Shown here one piece after another: positions 10,287 to 20,210 of a stretch of DNA of 64,000 nucleotides. Source of the stretch: Laburnicola sp. R22_1 (taxonomy: Eukaryota; Ascomycota; Dothideomycetes; Pleosporales; Didymosphaeriaceae). The stretch spans positions 1,054,001 to 1,118,000 of the forward strand of contig JACONQ010000010.1 in NCBI GenBank assembly GCA_014281115.1. Direction: 5' to 3'. Position 1 is the first letter of the stretch. Every line of letters begins with the position of its first letter. The position numbers and the translations under genes are program-made. Under the pieces are notes generated by a model that saw nothing but the letters and a program-made list of their open reading frames with translations, had not been told where the DNA came from and searched no databases.

Positions 10287-11675
10287 ATGTTTGGAGTCAA
10301 AGGACTTGGGCTCGTAGCGTTGGCTACGGGTGCTCTCGCTGCGCCGAAGAGACCAGCGCCTGAATGTGTACCAGACTATGTTCTGAAATACGGTAATTAT
10401 GCTCTTCTTCTATTTCACTCTCACAGTACCCATTTTCCTTGGGAAACAGATGGACTTGGAGTTCTGTCTCACTAGGATATTCTACTCCACCACAGCAGGA
10501 GAGCATCAGCAACCACGAGTCCGGCGACTGCTAATCCCGGTCTTGTCCATATCTCTTGCCGTTTCGGGCAATACACATGCTCCAGCCGCATGCCTTCGAC
10601 CCATCACACAATATACAACCTGCTTAGAACCAACCAAAACCAACCAAGACGTAACGTGCAAGGCTAACATTCCGCAGCTCCCGTTGTATACATTCATGGT
10701 CAAGATCCATACTTGCCATCGGACCTGCAAACCCACCTCTCGCACTGCACTCCACGTGTGAACTTCAATCCCGTCAATGCACCCAACCCGCTCGACCTGA
10801 ACAACCTAAACAAGCTCGGTGGCGATGTGTGGCTGACTTCCAACGACGACGTCACTACCAACCCGGCCTGGATCAAGGGTGTGAAGCCAGATGGCAAGGG
10901 CAAGACCAAAGGTGTCACTGCAACGGTCATCGTGAATGACAAGGGTGGTGGCAACGTTGATGCTTTCTACATGTACTTCACGACCTACAACTGGGGCGGA
11001 CTTGTCCTCGGCCTGAAGCAGCTGAACTTCGGCAAGTCTAATTCTGAACGCCACCACTGCTGAACTTTTCTAATATTTCAAACAGGTAACCACGTCGGCG
11101 ACTGGGAGCACACCATGGTTCGCTTCTCCAATGGCAAACCCCAATATGTTTGGTACTCGCAGCACGCCAACGGTCAGGCTTTCAAGTACTCCGTGCTCGA
11201 GAAGCACTCTGACAACTTACGTCCTATTGCCTACATGGCCAACGGCTCGCATGCCCTGTACGCTATCGGTGGAACTCATGACCACACCATCCCGAACCTC
11301 AACCTCCCCGGTGGCGTCCTCGAGGACTACACTCGCAAGGACATCTTCTGGGATCCGCTGCTGTCCTCTTACTACTACAAGTACAACGCTGGCGCAAACT
11401 CCTTCACTGCATACGATGGCACGAGCCCCGTGAACTGGTTGAGCTTCAAGGGACGTTGGGGCGACCAGGAGTACCCTGAGAGCGACCCGAGGCAGTTCAA
11501 GATCTTCGGGCAGGCGAAGTTTACCGGTGGACCTACGGGTCCCGCGGATAAGCAGCTGAACAGGAAGAATGTGTGCCCGGAGAATGGGAATACTTGCATA
11601 CTGAGAGGTATTTTGGTGCCGAGGAGTGCGGAGATGGACGCGCAGGTCTTTGCGGACGATGTCGTGCAGCGATAA
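10287..11675 (+). CDS. secreted Vps62-like (vacuolar protein sorting-associated 62) protein
   Basis: Exons 10287-10392, 10678-11031 and 11086-11675 give 349 aa. Residues 1 to about 19 (MFGVKGLGLVALATGALAA) form a signal peptide. The mature part shows the Vps62 family pattern: YVLKYAPVVYIHGQDPYLPS near the start, then GDVWLTSNDD, a YNWGG block, GNHVGDWEHTMVRF, SQHANG and ANGSHALYA. Intron 1 is 285 nt with GTAATT and a CTAAC-type branch. Intron 2 (11032-11085) has no usable GT donor and fits as GC-AG (G|GCAAGT), restoring FGNHVGDWEH. Yeast VPS62 is linked to cytosol-to-vacuole protein transport; secreted fungal members are uncharacterised, so the role here is open. Confidence 0.9.
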
Positions 11676-13020
11676 GGTTGAGAGGATTTTTGCTGGAGAT
11701 TTCATTGTATATGCTGTATTGGATGGATGCATTTAGAAGGTTGGCGACTGGTTCAACACGGAAATACCCCATGATACGTAATGCACACGCGGTGGAGTTC
11801 AATATCAATATTCCTTAAAGCCATATCAGCATTCCAGCCCAATACCAGTGCAATGCTCTCTCTGTATCCAAAGGCGAGGAACATTAAGAAATGGATAGCC
11901 TTGAGAACAACGACTACGGCTAAGGTTTGACATCCGATTCTCTACTAGACGAGCTGTCCAACCGCTATATGGAAGTGCGTGTCGAGGGAGAGTCAATCAT
12001 TTTCGTCTCCAACGAATGAACGTGGGACTGCCTGGCATATACGAACGCTGAGAGGAGCATGTAAGCAGCTGCACAAGCGGTGCAGACAATGACATACGAC
12101 ACCTTACCTCATTTTCATCGATGTCGGTCGTTGCAAGGCACTGCTAGATCTTTGTTTCTGTACTATTTGCCTCTATGGCCCTGGGGTGAAAACAACGCCA
12201 TGGTACCGCAGTTCAACACGCAAGACGCATCATGTGCTTGTATTCTCACTGTAGCTATGATTAACGAATTGGCATTATGAGTTTAAGGCATCATTTGCCT
12301 TGTACCATTGTATTACCAACCGATGTCTCTTCAACGACAGCCGAAAAATGGTTTATTTGTTCATTATTCGATCACTAGGTCGCTACTACCGCATCGCTAA
12401 ATCCTTACAGCATTGTATACCTCGGGAACAACGTCTTTCACGAAGACTGATTATATCGATACACAATGTAATCACAAAGACTTTGTTACGACAGAATCTC
12501 ACTCTCACAATGCCATCCCCCTCCATCGCTCCGGTATATATATTCATCCCCTCGACCACCCTCTCACCCCTCCCCACGGCTCAACCGGTGAGGTACTAAC
12601 ACCCCCACCACCAACAGGTCCCCCAACTAACACCAGGACAACGCCTCGTACACTCATGGGCCCATGAGTCTCCCCACTACCCACTAACACTCTAGGAATC
12701 CCACGACCCTGCCTTCCGACCGTGCAATGCAACCTCCGCCCGAGCAAACAGGTAGCTCTTCGTCCCACGTTCTTGCCAAGCTGTGATTCATCCCTCTCCC
12801 ACGGTGACGGTGATGGTCCCTTTTGCCTTGTTCGGGTTTCGATGCCGCTTTCCCTTGCACACGTACACGCGCGACCTTTGTAGGAGCGAACACGCAGCTC
12901 TAGTTTCACTTGCGGACCAGGTGCCTTGCGGTTCGTATCCCGTCAATGGTATCGACGGGTTGGATAGGTATATGTACAGCACATACTAGGGTAACGAAGG
13001 GTTGCCGCGAAGGATTAGTC
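11676..13020. other. intergenic, includes a C-rich tract before the tandem array
   Basis: No gene is firmly supported. From about 12540 to 12720 the plus strand is very C-rich and contains several ACTAAC-like words followed by CAG or TAG, similar in kind to the array that follows, but no frame can be assembled with confidence. A 68-codon frame ending near 12989 runs into the array. Confidence 0.4.
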
Positions 13021-13335
13021 GGCATCAAGGTAAGGTTTTTGGTAAGGAGCGCTAATTAAGTGTAGGTTACAATACGAGACAGATTACACCTCATCAGGGT
13101 AAGGTTTTCTGATAGGAGCGCTAACTATGTATAGGTGAGCAAGACAGACTACGCGTCGCAAAGGGAAGGTTTCTGCTAGGAGCGCTAACCAAGTGTAGGG
13201 TACAAGACAGGATTTGAACGAAGCAGGTAAGTATCGCTCCCGCATATTGATAACATTCGTGTAGGCTACCAGACCGGATCGAACGAACAAGGTAAGCTCC
13301 ATCCCCCTCAGGTTTGCTAACAGAGGTGTAGGGGG
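13021..13335 (+). repeat. tandem array of five 63-69 bp units, each carrying intron-like signals
   Basis: GGTAAG-like words recur at 13030, 13099, 13164, 13227 and 13292 (spacing 69, 65, 63, 65). Each is followed by a CTAAC/CTAAT/ATAAC word and then TAG at 13065, 13134, 13198, 13264 and 13331. Between a TAG and the next GTAAG lie 27-33 bases that translate, in phase 1, to GYNTRQITPHQ, GEQDRLRVAK, GYKTGFERS and GYQTGSNEQ. So every unit looks like one mini-exon plus one mini-intron of 34-40 nt. The third unit has lost its donor (GGAAGG for GTAAGG) and the fourth mini-exon is one base off phase, so the array seems decayed or non-coding today. No start codon or leader could be tied to it. Confidence 0.7.
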
Positions 13336-13650
13336 AGTGGTTTTGGTGCTCGGAAGCTTTCCACTCATTTTACATTCAATACAAATCCTGTCAAAGAACA
13401 AAGGCCACTGTCGAATCTGTGACTACGCTGTGTTATGATATCTCCTTTTAGCATTGTGTCTTGTAGACTCTTTATGGTTTCTGATGCTTGGTTCCAGCTG
13501 CACTCTTTGTAAACTGTTCATTAGTCTATTTGACATCCTAATAGCGATAGAGACGTGCTACGCCTGACAAGTACTGCCGTCCACTGTACATTATCAACAC
13601 ACGATCGTACACCATTTTGGTCGTTGTGAAGGAGAATCCATCCCAGATGC
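13336..13650. other. intergenic between tandem array and coq4
   Basis: If the array were part of a gene, the frame after the last TAG would run from about 13332 to TGA near 13438 with a hydrophobic stretch. Otherwise nothing is recognisable; the far end is the 3' side of coq4. Confidence 0.3.
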
Positions 13651-14582
13651 TTACATAGCCGCACCAGCAGCAGCTTCCCTAGCAGCCTTCTCCTTCTTCC
13701 TCGCCTCCCTCTCAGCTTTCCGCATCCCCCTCAGATCCGGAGGTTTCTCAATCCCAAGTCTCGTCCTTAGCTCATCCACATCCGTCTCCAGCTCCTCTTC
13801 CCAATACACGTTGATGACATGGTCACTTTTCGCACCGTTCCTAAACGCCCACGGCCCATAGATGTCCCAAAACCTCTTCCACTCCCCTCTCTTCAGCGTG
13901 AAAGCGCTAAAGACAGCTAAGCCCGTCATAGGCAACCCGGTGTTCGCGAACTCGAAGGCCTTGAGGGCCACTTCGCCCTCGCGGAAGACGGGAAGGCCGA
14001 CGAGCGCGTGGTAGAAGTCGTGGCATTCACGGTACCGTTGCATAACGTATGCGCACTCCTCGTCGTCTATGTACCGCACGCGGGCGCGAGTGTCGGGCGA
14101 GACGCCCTCTCTGTCCAGCCACTCTGTGTACACATGGCCGACGGTATTCGAGGGGAGTGATCGGAGGCGTGGAATGTCGAGAGAGTTGGAAGTCAGCCGG
14201 GGTCTGTCGCGTAGGATGCGTCGGCCTGTGGGGTGGAGGAGCATGCGATCGCGGAGCTTGTTGATGAAGTAGGGCTGCGCCGTGGCTTCGCCGAAGGCTG
14301 CGATTAGATCTACATGGTTCAGCGTGTGGGCTGGTTGATGGTGGCTTCTCGATAGGCTGTGTTACCTCCTCTGCGGGGATCGATGAAGCTCTGGAGTCCT
14401 GAGCCGACCGCCAGTGCCAGTCTCTCGGTGCGCGTAAGGGGGACATGTCCCTCGTAGTTCGGTTGCGGCCGAGTGAGCACGGAGAAGCATCGGTAGCTAG
14501 ACGGAAGTGGCAGAGTGGGGGATATGCTTCTGGATGCCGTGCATATGAGGCCTGTAGCAGGCCGCTTTAAAGGAGCTGCCAT
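13651..14582 (-). CDS. ubiquinone biosynthesis protein COQ4, mitochondrial
   Basis: COQ4 is needed for assembly and function of the coenzyme Q synthesis complex on the matrix side of the inner mitochondrial membrane. Exons 14366-14582 and 13651-14309 give 291 aa; the GTAACA...TAG intron is phase 1 and restores [18 protein letters not shown]. An Arg/Ser-rich N-terminus of about 45 residues looks like a mitochondrial targeting peptide. The family hallmark HDx3Hx11E is present: His169-Asp170, His173 and Glu185. The [18 protein letters not shown] region and the Lys/Ala-rich C-terminal tail are typical for fungal members. ATG at 14580-14582 is the only in-frame Met with a targeting-like leader. 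Length fits the family. Confidence 0.95.
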
Positions 14583-14876
14583 GGAATGAAGACAACAAGG
14601 AAGCCTGTTCACGAACGTACGTCAACCATCAACCATGGCCCAATCCCGCCTCACGGTGGTCCGACATCTGACACCACGAGGTCAAGCCACAGCTCTTATC
14701 GATAACGAATCCACTTGTACGCCAAACTCCCTTCCCAGAACTTGTCACATCTTGTCGATTACGTTCAGAGAAATTGACGGGCTTTACAAGGTGCAAACCT
14801 ATATAGCGCTTCTGGAATAGTCGGCGTCGTAACCCCCTTTGTCCCTCCTGGACTTTATTACTCCCGTGTCAACTGA

Positions 14877-15335
14877 GTAATTTCCGGGACTGTGAACATT
14901 CCTGCTCCCACCGTCACTCAGCAATACGACTTCAACCAACCCTCATACAACACCCAAAGCCCGGTCGACCTTTCCTCCTTCGGTCCTACCACGCGCGTAC
15001 CCCTCGGCTACGTTGTCATGGGCCACTCAGGAGACAAATCTTCCAACGCAAATCTAGGTCTTTTTGTCCGCAACGCAGACGAGCACGATTGGCTACGCAC
15101 GCTGCTCAGCGTTGAGAAGCTCCGTGAGCTTCTTGGGAAGGATGACACGGGCAAGGTTATTGATCGTTGTGAGATGCCAAATATCCATGCTGTGCACTTT
15201 CTGCTCCGAGATCACCTCGACCGTGGATTCAACGCCACAAGTGGCTATGACAGCTTGGGCAAGAACTTGTGTGAGTTCATTAGGTCCAGGTACGTGGATA
15301 TTCAGACCAGGTTCCTGGAGCGTGGTCGTATTTGA
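14877..15335 (+). pseudogene. orphan C-terminal fragment of an AtuA-like (DUF1446) protein
   Basis: The frame opens just after a stop and has no ATG before residue 47. From about residue 36 it encodes the small C-terminal domain of fungal AtuA/DUF1446 proteins: VPLGYVVMGHSGDKSSNANL, then EHDWLRTLLSVEKLRELLG, EMPNIHAVHFLLRDHLDRG and the family's usual ending FLERGRI. Full-length fungal members are several hundred residues longer, with a large N-terminal domain that is absent upstream, where coq4 begins on the other strand. Either the 5' part was lost in a rearrangement or a very short unrecognised first exon exists. The coding part is remarkably clean (no stops), so the loss may be recent or the fragment may be expressed. 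Confidence 0.75.
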
Positions 15336-15694
15336 GTGGGTGGAAGTTGTATGGTCGGCCAGTGGAATGTATTCGCATAGCATGTATTGGCGTGTAATAG
15401 GTAGGTATCATGCATGTTCAAACATGTCCCAACTCTTCTTCTGATGAACGCAAGTCGTGGAGTTGTCGCGAGCATCTCCGGTGCCCTTGATGATCACTGC
15501 CTGTTAGCGGTCTCCTGATGCACGCTAAAGGCAGCCTGCTCCCGAGCCCGAGCTGCGGGGTGACGGCTGGGCCGTCGCGTTAACTTTTCCGGCCTCCCCA
15601 GCTTTCTCCACATCTATAATCCTCTTTGCACCTTTTCGATGAGCTAGGAGCTTCCACGGCGCGCTTGCCGAGCTGGACCGCTGGAATATCCTAT
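15336..15694. other. intergenic, promoter side of bZIP gene
   Basis: Between the AtuA-like fragment and the bZIP gene. In-frame upstream codons exist before the chosen bZIP ATG but no earlier ATG. Nothing else is recognisable. Confidence 0.4.
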
Positions 15695-16765
15695 ATGATG
15701 GTGAAGATGGCATCAACGTCACCTTCCGATAGCACGTCTCCGGCGAGCACGTCGCGTACGCCGCAGGACTACGACAATTTGGAGAAGAAGAGGGCAAGAG
15801 ACAGAAAGAGCCAGAAGGCCATGCGCGAGAGGAACAAGTGGAATATCCAGTGTCTCACTCAGCAAGTCGAGCATCTCACGCGCGCTCTCGAAACGGAAAC
15901 GAGGAAGAAGAACGATATATACAATCGCTTCCTTGCGGTTTCGGAAGAGAACGACCATCTGCGCGTCCAAAAAGCTGCTTTGCAGCTGCGCCTTCTCGGA
16001 AACGGGCAGACGCCGCCGGACGGCTGCTCCCCCACTTCCACACTCGCACCGTACGAAACGATCCCGCTAAACATCAGCCCGACATGCATGTCGGACCAAA
16101 TACTGCAAACCTTCGTTGAGCGCCGATGGGAAGCCTACGCCTTTCAGACCTCCGGACGCATCGAATCGTACCCCGACAAGCCGGATCTAAGCGCACTGTT
16201 CGACGGTCGACCGAACCGCAATATAGACGAGACGAGTGCCGTCGTGGGCGATATGATTAGGAGCTTCAAGGAGATCGATACGCTACCGAAGCAAGTGGCA
16301 GTACACTATATCATGAGTACGCTCATGAAGTGGGTGGTGCTCCGAACGAAGGCGAGCTTCGAGGCGATGCCAGAGTGGCTGCGGCCGGTGCAGATCCAAC
16401 TTGAACGGCCGCACGCAAGCTGGATCGACCGCGTGCCCTGGTGCGCCCTCTTTCAAAGACAGCGGACACGCTGGTGCTAACAGTAGAGAAGGCCTAAGAT
16501 CCGCACATACTTGATTGACCACCCCCAAGTAAAGTTTGACGACTTCGAGAGCGCGTATAGCATGTCGTTCAACATTAAATGGGAATATGATCCCAACAAC
16601 GTTATCCTGACTACAGCGAAAGACGAGCATGGTGGTATACTGATCAATCCTATCTACGAAGAGCATCTGAGGCTGCTTAAGAACTGGACTGTAGAAGGCG
16701 TATTTCGCCGAAGATTTCCAGAGATGACAGAGATCATTGATTCGTATTCGAAGCCGGAGAAGTAA
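15695..16765 (+). CDS. bZIP transcription factor with DUF3425 domain
   Basis: Exons 15695-16440 and 16492-16765 give 339 aa. The basic region NLEKKRARDRKSQKAMRERN at residues 28-47 is followed by a leucine-zipper-like coiled coil (IQCLTQQVEHLTRAL onwards). The C-terminal DUF3425 region includes ASWIDRVPWPKIRTYLIDHP, VKFDDFESAYSMSFNIKW, INPIYEEHLRLLKNWT and RRRFPEMTEIID. The intron (GTGCGC, GCTAAC) ends in an unusual AAG acceptor; splicing there restores VPWPKIR exactly as in the family, while reading through gives a stop. Nuclear DNA-binding regulator; targets cannot be told from sequence. A second ATG at 15707 (MASTSPSD) is an alternative start. Confidence 0.9.
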
Positions 16766-18080
16766 GTCTGGGTAGGAATGCTGAAATCAGCGTGAATACT
16801 GACCAAGGAAGGAACGTCGTAGGCTTCCCTGAGGAAGTGCTGAATCCGGCGCCCCTGCCGCGATACTCGATATGAGCATCCTGTTGTACGGCGTGAACAC
16901 TTTCACACATCAACCATTGATCTAGTAACTCTGGTCGGGAATCGATCGGAAACGGCCACAAGAGCAGCTTATGCTTACACGAGACTTGCCCCACTGCGAC
17001 ATCGGACATCACACATTGATGATCGCTCTGTGAGGTACATAACACTATGAAGCGCATTCAGTGAGGAGTCACAAGTTTCCCGACGCTCGGCCTCCGTGTT
17101 TCGAAACGAGGCCTTTACCGGCCGGAACGCGCGGCGATACGGTGCATGTTAAACTTTGACCGGATCTGAACTTCTCAGTCGCGCGCAGCTTAGTTTCCAG
17201 AGCATCCGAGTAATTCAGGTACTGTGTCAATGTTTGTACGCCAAGAGGGCACCTACCATGATTGGGCTGGCTGGCATCGTGGGGTACATCGTCTACGCCG
17301 CAGCAGCAGCACGACGTCTGATGAAACGTTTTCTTGTATCGGGCGCTTCTATTCACGGCCTTAGATATGGCCTCAGGCTCCGTGTTTGGACGTGTAAGGC
17401 GCCACTCTTTGAACTTGGCGGCTTTTGGTCTTGGACAGATCGAAGCAGTTCGGAGTTGTCGTGATATCCAGTGTGCTGTAGAGAAAGACACACGTCAAAC
17501 AGTGCGCGCAAGCAGTTCCAGAAAGATAGAAACACTGCCATACCCACTCCACTTCTCTTCCAGCTAGCAAAGCCCGCAATCTGTCTGTATCACTCCTCCG
17601 TCAATGCCATGCCATGCCCTACCTACCCCTGCCCATGCTCGCTTAACCCCTCTGCGCATAATAAAACGCGGACCCGTTTCGTTTCGCGTCCGCACGGCGC
17701 AGCAGCGCATCCCAATGGCCACACGGCATAAACAGCGTCACTAAACGCCAAACAATCCTAAAAGTTGTCCGTTAATTGAAACGAAACGCCGGCATAGCCA
17801 CAGATAAGGGCGCGCATATGCGCTTCCACTTCCACTTCGAGAGGTTGCGAACAGTGAACACGCGGCGCGGGAGTCAGGCGGTGTATATATATGGATGGAT
17901 GGATGCCCGAGGGGAAAACTGGTTACACAATACCTGTCCTTGTATATCATCTGGTTGTTTGTTGTCGGGCTTTGAACTACTTGGACGAGACATCTCCATT
18001 CAATTGCGATTATCAAGTCAACCTCTAAATCGCATCGCACACCCACCTGCATTCTCTCCACCACCCCAAACAACCCAGCA
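16766..18080. other. intergenic
   Basis: About 1.3 kb with no supported gene. Frames at 16734-17057, 17069-17491 and 17156-17464 overlap each other on both strands without domains. TATATATATGG near 17883 could be the core promoter of the next gene, about 190 bases from its ATG. Confidence 0.4.
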
Positions 18081-18530
18081 ATGAAGTCATTCCTCGCCAT
18101 CTCTTCCCTCGTCGCCTTGGCCCTCTCCGCACCCTGCCACCAACTCTCCCGAGTCGGCCTCCGCATCATCACACCCGTCCCCGCCCACCACACCGCAAAC
18201 AACGACTACCAGCAAACGCTACAATCCTCCAACGGTCTTCTACACCTCACAGTCGGGCAACGCATTTCTCTCGATCAGGCGCCACTGCGCGTGCAAGCGC
18301 TCGAAATCGTCGGCGTCACCGAAGGGAGGGAATTGGCGAGTAAGCGGCAGATGGTGGCTCAGGATGACTGGAGGGTCGTGTGTAAGGCGCAGATCGGGTA
18401 TGGGTCGGGAGGGTGGGTATTTTCGGTCGAAGATGGGGTGGTGGGGTTGTCGAGTGGCGAGGTGGTCGATGTTACGGGGTTGGAGTGCTGGATGGAGGGG
18501 GACGAGGGGTTGGTGAATCTTGAGATGTAA
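18081..18530 (+). CDS. small secreted protein, unknown
   Basis: Single exon, 149 aa. A clear signal peptide (MKSFLAISSLVALALSAP, residues 1-18) is followed by a mature part with three Cys (CHQL near the start, VVCKAQ, LECWME). A Lys-Arg at SKRQMV, about residue 89, is a possible Kex2 site splitting the mature protein. The last third is Gly/Val-rich (GYGSGGWVFSVEDGVVGL), suggesting beta structure. No family was recognised. Size, leader and position make it a candidate secreted effector-like or cell-surface protein, but there is no functional evidence. Confidence 0.75.
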   Translation: MKSFLAISSLVALALSAPCHQLSRVGLRIITPVPAHHTANNDYQQTLQSSNGLLHLTVGQRISLDQAPLRVQALEIVGVTEGRELASKRQMVAQDDWRVVCKAQIGYGSGGWVFSVEDGVVGLSSGEVVDVTGLECWMEGDEGLVNLEM

Positions 18531-18681
18531 GAGCTGGACTGGGAAGAAGGGGGTTTGTATTATTTCTAGATGCATAGCGATGGCGTTTGCTGTGGAGTGT
18601 TGGAGCCATATACCAATTTATTATTACTGGTTACGACTGAATTCTCGCGAGGCTTCTTCTTTCGCGGTGGATGCTTGACGT

Positions 18682-19593
18682 TTAGAATTTAAAGCTTTTC
18701 ATGATCTTTTCCATCATTTGTATGCCCTTTTGCTCGTCTTCAGTGGGTCCTTGGTCCTTTTCAGTGGCCTTGTCTTTATTGAAACCGCCGTCTTTCATGA
18801 TGGAGTCCATCATGCGAATGCCTCTCAGCTCCTGCAACGGCGGAATGCTTTCCAGCGCTTTCGGGTCGAGTACATCAAAGTCAACTCCCAGTGAAGGCTT
18901 CACTGCGCCTTCCACCTCAAATGTCTTATCCGACGTGACAACATAGTCGCATTGCACTTCAGCAGCCTTTTGGGGCTTGATTCTCTCCAGTCCTAGCTCA
19001 GCCTCGTCAACGACTTGACAGGAGTGTGCGATGGCGATGACGGGAATCGGCCCCTTCAGGACTTTTATGTCATGGAGGAGCGCCCACTGCACCTCGAGGA
19101 GTCCGTGGCCTCCCCAGACCACCACGCCTTGAGTATTGAAGGCAAGACCGCCGAGGACACATAGGTCAATTTTGATGCCTTCTTCCTGCAGCTGCGCGAG
19201 CGAAATTGCTCGCCCAATACCGGGTTTTTCCATCCCATCTAGCCAGCTCGCCGTCCGAAGCTCCTTCTCGCTGATTCTATGTGGGCTGAGCAGAACAAAG
19301 CCTCTCCTGAGCCTGTATGTCCCTACCAGCAGCTTCTTTCCGTCCTTCAGCGCCTGATATCGCAGCTCCTCTAAGCTGCCATCGGGTGTGGCTAATATGG
19401 TAGTAGCGGACTGGTAGCACGGGAGCTTAACCAGGCGGTCGACGGCGGCAGACGAGCCGCGGAAGTCGGGCGTGAACGAGAGGAAGTCGTAGTGGAATCG
19501 AGAGTCTGGTTTCGCGTACTTGATGAGCTCCTTGTAGACACCTTGGCAGATGAGCTGCCTCGGCTCAACGTGGAGGGACGGAGATGCCGTCAT
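18682..19593 (-). CDS. 5-formyltetrahydrofolate cyclo-ligase family protein
   Basis: Single exon, 303 aa, starting at ATG 19591-19593. The order of motifs follows the family of methenyltetrahydrofolate-synthase-domain proteins: YDFLSFTPDFRGSSAAVDRL, a KKLLVGTYRLRRGFVLL block, KIDLCVLGGLAFNTQGVVVW with GGHGLLEVQWALL, and IAIAHSCQVVDEAEL followed by CDYVVTSD. The last 60 residues are charged and low-complexity. These proteins share the fold of 5-formyl-THF cyclo-ligase, but several members lack proof of that activity, so folate metabolism is a family-based inference. Convergent with the small secreted protein gene, with only 151 bases between the stops. Confidence 0.85.
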   Translation of the reverse strand: MTASPSLHVEPRQLICQGVYKELIKYAKPDSRFHYDFLSFTPDFRGSSAAVDRLVKLPCYQSATTILATPDGSLEELRYQALKDGKKLLVGTYRLRRGFVLLSPHRISEKELRTASWLDGMEKPGIGRAISLAQLQEEGIKIDLCVLGGLAFNTQGVVVWGGHGLLEVQWALLHDIKVLKGPIPVIAIAHSCQVVDEAELGLERIKPQKAAEVQCDYVVTSDKTFEVEGAVKPSLGVDFDVLDPKALESIPPLQELRGIRMMDSIMKDGGFNKDKATEKDQGPTEDEQKGIQMMEKIMKSFKF

Positions 19594-20210
19594 CAGGATG
19601 CGCCTGGAGGTAGCGAGCGACGTTCAAGCGACTATGGTGGTTTATGGAGGGAGGAGGCAGAGGGCAACCTGCTCAGGGCGTTTGGGGCGGCAGCGGCGAA
19701 AAACGATCGCTGAAGGCATACCGTAAGTGGACGCATGGAGGGGCGTGAGGGGTCCCAACAGTGCGAACATGGTGATGGTGCGTCATGGCGAGCTGACTAA
19801 GAGTGACACTGCCACCGTTGAGACATCTCTGCCATCAAGGAGAGTATTAATTCCCTTCCTCTGCACGAGATGCAGAAGTCTTCGCAAAAGTCTACGACGC
19901 AGTGTGTGTTGTCCGGGTTTGTTTCCCGGAACATTATTCCCGGAGCTGGTCTAATCTGGGCGCGGTCCCGTAATCGTCGACACCATCACCAGTTGCATTA
20001 TGGCTCCCCGCACGTCTTTTAAGGACACTTGCTGTCTCGCATTCACTTCTTCAGTTCATGATGTCCCGAAGATAACCGTCAGACCCCTCGAACTAATCCT
20101 GGTTACTCCACTATTTCGCTCACGAAAAAAAATTCGGCCCCTCCACCGACAAAAACATGTTGGTTGTAACGCTTGTGAAGCACTGATCCTCAAAAGCTGC
20201 TTTTCCGGAT
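19594..20210. other. divergent intergenic region
   Basis: Separates the cyclo-ligase-like gene (minus) from the RCH1-like gene (plus), so it should contain both promoters. The short frames seen here are unsupported. Run AAAAAAAA occurs near 20126. Confidence 0.4.

Noticed and set aside
13201..13300. tRNA-like GGATTTGAACG / GGATCGAACG words in the tandem array
   Set aside because: They recur only because of the repeat unit and have no tRNA stems around them; the exon/intron-like reading explains the array better.
13021..13335. CRISPR-like spacing of repeats
   Set aside because: Units are degenerate end to end with no identical repeat and unique spacer pattern, and the host is a eukaryote.
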